From positions 1 to 11,782 of the forward strand of contig JAIHVJ010000041.1 in NCBI GenBank assembly GCA_022720335.1: 11,782 nucleotides of DNA, in the 5' to 3' direction. The notes under the pieces are model-generated. The model made no database searches and was not told where the DNA came from. It was given only the letters and a program-made list of their open reading frames with translations. A program made the translations under genes and the position numbers. Positions 1 through 5,618 of this stretch are shown in pieces. This DNA is from Collinsella sp. GTDB taxonomy: Bacteria; Actinomycetota; Coriobacteriia; Coriobacteriales; Coriobacteriaceae. Positions within the stretch are counted from its first letter, which is position 1; each line of letters begins with the position of its first letter.

Positions 1-97
1 ACGCAATGGGGATGGAGAAGGCTGCAGCGAGAACGAGCGTACAAATCCATACGGCCTTGTCTCTTAGGATTAGTTTGAGAAGAAGTCGACAGTACAT
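1..97 (-). CDS. N-terminus of a membrane protein, probably an ABC permease (partial)
   Basis: Only the first 32 codons are in the window; the gene continues beyond base 1. The ATG at 97-95 directly follows an in-frame TAA, so this start is forced, and an AGGTG ribosome site lies 7 bases upstream. The peptide opens with a short basic segment (RLLLKLILRDK) and then a hydrophobic helix, VWICTLVLAAAFSIPIA. This is the same layout as the N-terminus of the large permease encoded at 997-3213. It lies 153 bases downstream of the ATPase stop on the same strand with no terminator that I can see between them, so it is probably the third gene of the same transporter operon. A second permease subunit is inferred from this context; any membrane protein is possible. 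Confidence 0.6.
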   Translation of the reverse strand, partial: MYCRLLLKLILRDKAVWICTLVLAAAFSIPIA

Positions 98-250
98 TTA
101 GAAGCACCTACGTTCCTCAAAGAATTGTTAGATTAAAAGTAACAGACCGGATGAAGATGCGTGCGACGGGGGCGAGGCGAATGGCTGAGCGGTATCGATA
201 TGCGGGTTCAACGGTATCACATTGGCCACATAGATTTTTAACTTGCATTT

Positions 251-991
251 CTACCCGCCCTTTTCGTAGAGTCGCCGATACGTGCTTAGCGCACCCTCGG
301 CGCGTCCGGCAGGCTTTGCGAAATGGGATCCAGGAGACTTCGGCGCAGCATCATCTTGCGGAATGCTTCTAATGAGCTTCCCATCCTTCAAAAACAGAAT
401 CTCATCGCACAGCCTATCGACCGAATCCAAGATGTGGGATGACATGATGATGCACGTACCAGAATCGGCCAGCTTCCTGAGAATCTCGGAATGCAAGTCC
501 ACCCTGCTGGGGTCGAGCGCGTTCATGGGCTCATCTAATAGAAGGTACCGCGCGCCCGTCGCATACGCAATCGCCAGGGTAAGCTGCTGCTTCATGCCCT
601 GGCTCAGAGTGCGGATCCTCATCTTCGCGAACTCGCCTATCTGCGTTTGTTCCACTATCTCTTCGATATCGCGAGCATGCGGCCACATATCGCAAACCAT
701 CTTGAGGTGATCTTCCGCACGCAATCCGGGATACAGCAGCGTCCCCTCACCAGGTGCATAGAAGATCATAGAACGGACCTCTCTCGCACCCGTACCCTGC
801 ACCTCATCCAGAACGATGCTCCCGTCCACGCGAGGACCCGGCAAACCTGCCATCGCACGCAGCAACGTCGTCTTTCCATGCCCGTTCGGAGCGACGAGAC
901 CGTAGACCGTACCCGGGGCAAACTCAGCGTTCACCGAATCTACGAGCACCTTCTTTCCATAAGAGATCGTCAGCGTTTGAAGGTCAATCAT
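251..991 (-). CDS. ABC transporter ATP-binding protein
   Basis: Cytoplasmic ATPase that should power the permease encoded just upstream. Numbered from the ATG at 991: Walker A APNGHGKTT (34-42), signature LSQGMKQQ (129-136), Walker B YLLLDEP (149-155), D-loop ALD (158-160) and switch His in SSH (H186). The usual Q-loop Gln is not evident; the region reads IFYAPGEG. The 246 residues are normal for ABC-2 export ATPases. An ATG at 1000 overlaps the permease stop as ATGA, but the AAAGGGG ribosome site abuts it directly. The same site lies 9 bases before the ATG at 991, so I prefer 991. Coupled translation with the permease is likely. The last ~40 residues are a family-specific tail. Class is certain, substrate unknown; drug, peptide or bacteriocin export are all possible. 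Confidence 0.93.
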   Translation of the reverse strand: MIDLQTLTISYGKKVLVDSVNAEFAPGTVYGLVAPNGHGKTTLLRAMAGLPGPRVDGSIVLDEVQGTGAREVRSMIFYAPGEGTLLYPGLRAEDHLKMVCDMWPHARDIEEIVEQTQIGEFAKMRIRTLSQGMKQQLTLAIAYATGARYLLLDEPMNALDPSRVDLHSEILRKLADSGTCIIMSSHILDSVDRLCDEILFLKDGKLIRSIPQDDAAPKSPGSHFAKPAGRAEGALSTYRRLYEKGG

Positions 992-996
992 CGAGA

Positions 997-3213
997 TCAT
1001 CCCCTTTCGATCTTTGGAACACTCAGGCGCACCATCAACGGAGATACGGCGCCCAAGACCACCAGCAGAGCGCCCGATGCGCCGACGACCTCTCCAAAAG
1101 GCATCGCGTTCGTCCCTCGCCCAAGGAGCCCAATCGTCCCCACCTGGGAAGCGGGATCAAACGAGGCGAATGGAGCCAGCAGCGCGACGCCCATGCCCAC
1201 GCTTTCAACATGAGCGCTCAACGAACCCAACACCAAGAGAACCGCGCAAACCATTCCGGTGACAACGGGGTTGCGGCTAATCGCTGCTGTCAACGCAGCG
1301 ACGACGGAAATCACGCCGTATGCCATGACCAGCAACGGAATACTGCACAACACCGCCTCCCCCACCATGGACGTTGTCGAAGCTCCCGCCCGAATGAGAG
1401 CGACGGGATACTCCGATCCACCCGCACCGTTCTTAATCACGGACACAACCGCAGCGGGAACCATCGACACCAAAAGCAGCGCCAAGCCAAGCAGGAGAGA
1501 CAGCGCAACAGCCGTCAGAAAACGCACATGCGCTGTTGCGGGGACTTGGAAAACCAGAAGGGAACGGCACCGCAGGTGGGTGCACGCAAGCGATGTGACA
1601 ACCACGGGCAACAGCCAAAACAAGGAAGGAAGCGCTGCCTGGAGATAGGAAAGGAGGATTAATGGGGGCATCTTCGTACTTAACTCGTAAACCTTGGGGT
1701 CCGGCAAGCTCGCGATCGACTCGAGCAGAAGGGCGCGCGCCTCCACACGAGAAGGAGTCTCCGGCTCGATTCCGATCGATTGCAGGAGGGTCGCATCTGC
1801 CGCGCCCAGCTCGCCTCGAGCGCGCTCGTACGTCGCAAGGCTTCGAAACCCCTCCGCAGGCGTGGGCGCGTACACGAAACCCGAAAGAGCATCTCGCATG
1901 CCTTCCAGGGCCGCTTTGCCCTCGACGTCCATATTCGCAGCGTCCTGCTCTAGATACCGATCTATTGAACGGAGCTCCCCATCCCTATACCGAACAGCGG
2001 AAACGTCACCAGCGTCAGGAAACACCTCGACCAGAGCCGGGGCCAGCATCGCCGTCGACATTGCAACCGCGCATACGGCGAGGACGGGAGAATGCAGGAG
2101 CAGCTTTCCCATCGCTCTTACGTATGCAACGGCGGCGGTATAAGGGCCCGAACGAGTTGTCGTTTGCGAGGCGATGAAGGCACCCCTGTCAAGACCAGTC
2201 GGGAACATCGGACGCGCGCAGCCGCTCTTTCCAGCAACGCAGAGCAAGAAGATTGCCAGCACCTCGATCGCGATGGCGCATACGAGGGTAATTGCCCCAC
2301 GCTCGAAGCAAAGTCCGGGCAGATTCACTAACTGTGTTGTTGGGTACGGTCTATAGGCGCCTACGGTCAACTCGGTGTTTGCATACGTAAGGGGATTTAA
2401 CAGGGCGAATTCACGTAAAGCCATGGATCTTCCGTAATACCCGGGAACCATCGTCACCCCCATCAGGGCACATACGAACACGATTCCAAGCGCAGGGCTA
2501 TTGGCAATCTTCACGGCAAGGTGAACGACGAGCGAAATGAACGCCGCCATCAAGAATTGCAAGATGGTCGTCTGCGCGAACACCAGCCAAGCCGGTTTGA
2601 TAACCGGAGTCGCAAATTGAATGTAGCCTATCGGATAGAACGGCGAGCCCGGGCCATTCTTCACGAGCGCGGCGATTATCCCTGGAAGATTGATGGCGAA
2701 GACGGCAAGCATTGCAAAAGCACTCGCCCATACGCTCGATGCAACAAGCCTACCCGGCTCACCCATCGGTGCCTGGATGATGAGCTTTCCACGTTTGTTA
2801 AGGCGCGCGGCAAGGAACGAGACGGCAACGGCCGTTGCGACCCATAGCAAGTATTCCTTCGATCCGTCATAAAAGGAGTACCCTCCGTCCGATATCTGCA
2901 GAAACGGAAGCAGAGGAGAGAGCGGCGCCAAGATAAGTCGCCCCGTGTCAAGAGGGTACAGAAGTGCAGGCATGCTTGATGAAGAGGTATAGACGCCCTC
3001 CTCTCCCGCATTCACAAGCGCGTCCGCATAGGATGCTGACAATTCCTGCTCAACGCGGGTTATTCCCGACTCGAGGTATTCAACCCGTCCGTCGATGCCA
3101 GCCGCACTCCTGAAGACTGGCAAAGCACAAAGAACCATCAACGCAGCAACGGCAACACGGAGCGACCTAGAGGAGAGGAGCGACCTAAAGATCACCTTCG
3201 AGATTTTGAACAT
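997..3213 (-). CDS. Large ABC-2-like permease built of two homologous halves
   Basis: Polytopic inner-membrane protein of 738 residues and the membrane partner of the ATPase whose gene begins 5 bases after its stop. Each half has the same plan: one N-terminal helix (about 22-38 and 375-395), a long polar probably extracytoplasmic segment, then a cluster of about five helices (about 121-325 and 520-735). The halves share a recognisable motif, KNGPGSPFYPIGYI at about 185-198 and KNGAGGSEYPVALI at about 595-608, each after a hydrophobic helix, which indicates internal duplication. The ATG at 3213 is preferred because GGTGAT, complementary to the 16S tail, lies 4 bases upstream; a GTG at 3222 is the alternative. 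Such fused permeases could form the whole channel as a single chain. Substrate unknown; I do not recognise a named family. Confidence 0.85.
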   Translation of the reverse strand: MFKISKVIFRSLLSSRSLRVAVAALMVLCALPVFRSAAGIDGRVEYLESGITRVEQELSASYADALVNAGEEGVYTSSSSMPALLYPLDTGRLILAPLSPLLPFLQISDGGYSFYDGSKEYLLWVATAVAVSFLAARLNKRGKLIIQAPMGEPGRLVASSVWASAFAMLAVFAINLPGIIAALVKNGPGSPFYPIGYIQFATPVIKPAWLVFAQTTILQFLMAAFISLVVHLAVKIANSPALGIVFVCALMGVTMVPGYYGRSMALREFALLNPLTYANTELTVGAYRPYPTTQLVNLPGLCFERGAITLVCAIAIEVLAIFLLCVAGKSGCARPMFPTGLDRGAFIASQTTTRSGPYTAAVAYVRAMGKLLLHSPVLAVCAVAMSTAMLAPALVEVFPDAGDVSAVRYRDGELRSIDRYLEQDAANMDVEGKAALEGMRDALSGFVYAPTPAEGFRSLATYERARGELGAADATLLQSIGIEPETPSRVEARALLLESIASLPDPKVYELSTKMPPLILLSYLQAALPSLFWLLPVVVTSLACTHLRCRSLLVFQVPATAHVRFLTAVALSLLLGLALLLVSMVPAAVVSVIKNGAGGSEYPVALIRAGASTTSMVGEAVLCSIPLLVMAYGVISVVAALTAAISRNPVVTGMVCAVLLVLGSLSAHVESVGMGVALLAPFASFDPASQVGTIGLLGRGTNAMPFGEVVGASGALLVVLGAVSPLMVRLSVPKIERG

Positions 3214-3268
3214 ACGTATCACCAGCTCGTTTCAACACGATTCAGCCCGATGCGCGGGGTTACGGTTG

Positions 3269-3295
3269 CAGCATGCTGTGATTACTTGCCGGCAA
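3269..3295. promoter_or_regulatory. Two adjacent perfect 10-bp palindromes in the divergent intergenic region
   Basis: CAGCATGCTG (3269-3278) and TTGCCGGCAA (3286-3295) are each perfect palindromes. They lie between the divergent transporter operon and the DUF2975/repressor pair. The second covers the proposed -35 of the rightward promoter. They could be regulator sites, but 10-bp palindromes also occur by chance. Confidence 0.25.
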
Positions 3296-3314
3296 AGTCA
3301 ATTTAACATAAACT
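3286..3314 (+). promoter_or_regulatory. Candidate sigma-70 promoter of the DUF2975/HTH operon
   Basis: TTGCCG at 3286-3291, an exact 17-base spacer, and TAAACT at 3309-3314. Each hexamer matches the consensus at four of six bases. Transcription would start near 3321, leaving a leader of about 37 bases that ends in a CGGAGG ribosome site. The -10 box lies in the spacer of the inverted repeat at 3302-3320. Confidence 0.5.
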
Positions 3315-3320
3315 GTTAAA
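3302..3320. promoter_or_regulatory. Inverted repeat, candidate operator of the YozG-like repressor
   Basis: TTTAACA (3302-3308) and TGTTAAA (3314-3320) are perfect 7-base arms around a 5-base spacer. The site coincides with the proposed -10 box, so a dimer bound there would block the promoter. Autoregulation by the XRE protein encoded at 3880-4131 is inferred from position only. Confidence 0.5.
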
Positions 3321-3357
3321 AAGTAACCTGAGTTTTTTAAATTCTTCGGAGGTTATT

Positions 3358-3870
3358 ATGAGTTCCGACAATCGCACTCCCCGGCTTCATTCCTTCCGCA
3401 TCGCATGTGCGATAGCCTCTGCGGCCCTTTGCGCCACCGCCATCGCACAAGTGGCGTTCTCCTTAAAACCAGCAATCAAAGTGCTCGACAACCCTGTAAT
3501 TGCAGACTCCCCCGCGTATCCAGCCCTTGCGATCTCGACATTGGTCCCTGCCGTCATCGGTATCGCTACGACCATCCTCAGCGCCGTTCTCGTGTGGACG
3601 ATCAAGAGCGGAGACCCCTTCAAGAAAGGGTCTGCGACATGCTTGAAGGTGCTCGGCATTCTCTTCGTTGTTCAAGCTGCCACCAGCCTCTACGCCGGCT
3701 CACTCAAAACCTCCGTTTCGATGTTTGGCGGCGAGGGGGCCGTCGGCGCCCAAGAGATCGCTTCATCATTCGATTGGACCTCTCTGGTTCTCGGCATCGT
3801 CCTGTTCATGCTTTCCCAGCTCTTCTTGTACGCCCGAGAGCTGTACCTCGACTCCGACGAGATTGCGTAA
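3358..3870 (+). CDS. DUF2975-type four-helix membrane protein
   Basis: Small integral membrane protein of 170 residues with no known reaction. Four hydrophobic helices are visible at about 13-35, 55-80, 95-114 and 142-159. The second loop carries GDPF (85-88), which resembles the conserved G-[ND]-PF motif of DUF2975 proteins, and the chain ends in an acidic tail (LYLDSDEIA). The start is well fixed by GGAGG 5 bases before the ATG. The gene is followed after 9 bases by a YozG-like helix-turn-helix gene, the usual partner of DUF2975 proteins in Gram-positive bacteria, which supports the assignment. The pair probably works as a membrane sensor or antagonist with its repressor, by analogy rather than proof. 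Family assignment rests on topology, motif and neighbour. Confidence 0.8.
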   Translation: MSSDNRTPRLHSFRIACAIASAALCATAIAQVAFSLKPAIKVLDNPVIADSPAYPALAISTLVPAVIGIATTILSAVLVWTIKSGDPFKKGSATCLKVLGILFVVQAATSLYAGSLKTSVSMFGGEGAVGAQEIASSFDWTSLVLGIVLFMLSQLFLYARELYLDSDEIA

Positions 3871-3879
3871 GGAAACGCC

Positions 3880-4131
3880 ATGCCCGTAATTGTTCGCCTC
3901 GACAAGATCATGGCCGAGCGAAAGATTTCCTCGAACGAACTTGCCGAAAGGATTGGAACCACGCCCGTGAACCTGTCCCGTATTAAAAAAGGGCATATTC
4001 GCGGCATTCGCTTCAACACACTCGAGCAGCTATGCCTCGCCCTTCGTTGCCAACCCGGAGACCTTCTCGAAGTCATGAGCGAAGAGGATGCCCGAAAGGA
4101 GTTCGGACTCGATTGGTCCGCCGAGGATTAG
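3880..4131 (+). CDS. YozG-like XRE-family transcriptional repressor
   Basis: DNA-binding protein of 83 residues with one Cro/C1-type helix-turn-helix. The sequence runs VRLDKIMAERKISSNELAER (5-24), then the recognition segment TTPVNLSRIKKG (27-38), then RFNTLEQLCLALRCQPGDLL (44-63), the hallmark of the YozG/DUF2975-partner group. An acidic tail of about 18 residues follows. It starts 9 bases after the DUF2975 stop; TAAGGA overlapping that stop is the ribosome site. It very likely represses its own operon, perhaps through the inverted repeat at 3302-3320. Its TAG stop at 4129-4131 is oddly placed: the next codon in the same frame begins a decayed tyrosine recombinase, so read-through would give a repressor-recombinase fusion. 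Confidence 0.92.
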   Translation: MPVIVRLDKIMAERKISSNELAERIGTTPVNLSRIKKGHIRGIRFNTLEQLCLALRCQPGDLLEVMSEEDARKEFGLDWSAED

Positions 4132-4857
4132 AGGGCGGTCGTACTCGCCCTGCACACGGGGATGCGAATCGGCGAGGTCTGCGGCCTTCGGTGGTGCGAT
4201 GTGGATTTCGAGACGGGCCTGATCTCGATCAGACACTCGGTGGCGTACGCGAAGGGAATGGGTTCGTTCATCAAGGACACCAAAACCCATGACGCCAGGG
4301 GCATCCCCATCGACCCGGTCGGCCTACTCCCCTTCCTGAAGGAGACCCACGAGATCGACTGCGGAAAGCTGCGCTTGCGCGGCCTTACCGGGGCGGTCGA
4401 GATCGGGGACTGCTACATCCTGTCGGAGCCGGGCGCGACCTTCGCGACGACAAGCTATATCCGCAGGGCGTTCAAGACGTTCTCGGAGACCAACGGCCTC
4501 ATGGGCACCAACGACGAGCTGATCACGTTCCACGGCCTTCGCCACACGTTCGCAACGCAGTGGATCCGCCAAGGCGGCGATATCAAGGCGCTCCAATCGA
4601 TCCTCGGCCACAAGGACGCCATGGCGACGCTCAACGTCTACGCCGACATCGAGCCCATCTCCAAAATCCATAACATGCTGCGCGCCACGCCGTGCCTTTG
4701 GCGCGGGCACCTCGGGCCGAGGGTCGATCCGGGTCCCATGTTCCAACAGAGGATCCAGGAGTCCATCGAGACGCTCCAGGCGTTCGGCTACGGCATCACC
4801 GAGCCGGACGACCGAAATATCGCCATACGCGACGTGAAGACGAACAGTTGGCTCTAG
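4132..4857 (+). pseudogene. Tyrosine recombinase (phage-type integrase) lacking its N-terminal half
   Basis: The reading frame opens directly after the repressor's TAG and at once enters the catalytic domain (AVVLALHTGMRIGEVCGLRW). With the Met at 4162 as residue 1, the whole active site is present: R2 (MRIGE), K41 (DTKTHDARGIPI), H124 and R127 (HGLRHTFAT), H150 (LGHKDA) and nucleophile Y160 (NVYADI). Family members need about 150-200 more N-terminal residues (arm-binding and core-binding SAM-like domains), which are absent, and no ribosome site stands before the Met at 4162. It is therefore an inactive remnant. The tail after Y160 is about 70 residues, longer than usual, and I recognise nothing in it. 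It probably integrated the island to its left. A free catalytic domain being expressed is a less likely alternative. Confidence 0.8.
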
Positions 4858-4910
4858 CTCACCGAGTACGCGGCAGTGCTGGGCCCATCCCAACTGAGGT
4901 CACGGTGGTC

Positions 4911-4960
4911 CGATAGGGGCGCCGCCCGCGGCATGCGCCGCGGAGCGGTATCCCCTACCG
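4911..4960. repeat. Nested inverted repeat (cruciform-like)
   Basis: Outer arms CGATAGGGG (4911-4919) and CCCCTACCG (4952-4960) pair with one mismatch. Inside is a perfect 7-bp hairpin, CCGCGGC (4926-4932) and GCCGCGG (4937-4943), with a 4-base ATGC loop. No T-run follows on either strand, so it is not a standard terminator. It begins 54 bases after the recombinase remnant and could be a recombination-related scar or a structured RNA; neither is proven. Confidence 0.5.
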
Positions 4961-5183
4961 AAGGGCGGGGATGCCCTCCGCTTCCAGTTCGGAATCAGCC
5001 GTCGGAGGCGTTCGGCTGACTGCGGGAACGGCCTGTCCGCTCAATGTGTTCGGCTGAGATCGGAAATCAACCCAACACGAGCCGGACACGCGCCAGACGG
5101 CTCTTCCCCGTACGGCCTTCCCCCTTACGCTCATGTTGCAGGCATGTAACGCCGCAGCGAGCGCGCCTTTTTTGCGCCAGACA

Positions 5184-5206
5184 GGTACAATGATGAACAC
5201 TGTACC
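5184..5206. promoter_or_regulatory. Inverted repeat over a -10-like box upstream of the ACT gene
   Basis: GGTACA (5184-5189) and TGTACC (5201-5206) are perfect arms around 11 bases. TACAAT at 5186-5191, a good -10 hexamer, overlaps the left arm; no convincing -35 is found at 16-18 bases. If this is the promoter, the ACT-citrate synthase unit would have a leader of about 56 bases and a repressor-type site at its start. Confidence 0.35.
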
Positions 5207-5253
5207 GTAGCGGAGCGCCCCGCGCGCGCCGCAATCACGCGAAAGGGTTTCCC

Positions 5254-5541
5254 ATGGCCGAGATCTCGTCCTCCCGTATCGTCATCACCGTCCTTGGCAA
5301 GAACCGCCCCGGCATCGTCGCCGGCGTCACCCGTGTTCTGGGCGAGGCCAACGTCGACATCCGCGACATTACGCAGTCCATTATCGAGGACATCTTCACC
5401 ATGACCATGCTGGCCGACACCGCCGAGTCCAAGCTCGACTTCGCCGAGCTGCAGAAGGCCCTGGCCGAGGCAGGCGAGCTTTCGGGCGTCAACGTGTCCA
5501 TCCAGCGCGAGGACGTTTTTAACTTTATGTACCGCCTGTAG
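5254..5541 (+). CDS. ACT domain protein of the UPF0237 family
   Basis: Small cytoplasmic protein of 95 residues that is a single ACT regulatory domain, the fold that usually binds amino acids or other small ligands. Residues 9-15 (IVITVLG) form the first strand, followed by the conserved KNRPGIVAGVTRVLGE (16-31), then NVDIRDITQSIIEDIFTMTML (33-53) and C-terminal VSIQREDVFNFMYRL (81-95), which closely follows the UPF0237 pattern. Length equals the family's usual 88-95. AAAGGG lies 6 bases before the ATG. It stands 77 bases upstream of citrate synthase on the same strand, probably in one transcript. A role as a metabolite sensor is plausible; no specific ligand or target is known to me. Confidence 0.93.
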   Translation: MAEISSSRIVITVLGKNRPGIVAGVTRVLGEANVDIRDITQSIIEDIFTMTMLADTAESKLDFAELQKALAEAGELSGVNVSIQREDVFNFMYRL

Positions 5542-5555
5542 CGAACAAGCCGCTC

Positions 5556-5594
5556 GGGGCAGCTTGACGTCATATCGTCCAAGCGCGCGGCCCC
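5556..5594 (+). other. Intercistronic hairpin between ACT and citrate synthase genes
   Basis: GGGGC (5556-5560) pairs with GCCCC (5590-5594), and inside CTTGACG (5563-5569) pairs with CGTCCAAG (5576-5583) with one bulged base. No T-run follows, so it is not a terminator. It could affect mRNA processing or the relative output of the two genes. Confidence 0.3.
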
Positions 5595-5618
5595 AAAGCG
5601 GACCGGAGAGGAGCGCGC

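Larger units (their letters stand above)
4858..5253. other. Gene-free stretch between integrase remnant and ACT gene
   Basis: I see no defensible gene in these 396 bases. They contain a nested GC-rich palindrome (4911-4960), the inverted pair TCAGCCG (4995-5001) and CGGCTGA (5013-5019), a direct repeat GTTCGGCTGA (5010-5019 and 5048-5057), a T-run at 5168-5173, and promoter-like elements near 5184-5206. No tRNA gene or obvious attachment core was found. This is the seam between the accessory left part and the conserved genes to the right. Confidence 0.6.

Noticed and set aside
117..248. A 43-codon open frame on the minus strand between the ATPase and the edge permease, with ATG 2 bases after the ATPase stop and containing NLCGQCD.
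   Set aside because: The ribosome site (GCGGGT) is weak, composition is unlike a known small protein, and no family is recognised. It could be a coupled small gene, but support is too thin.
4955..5200. An 81-codon open frame on the minus strand before the ACT gene.
   Set aside because: It would run against the likely promoter of the ACT gene, has no recognisable domain, and covers the repeated CGGCTGA words; chance open frames are common in GC-rich DNA.
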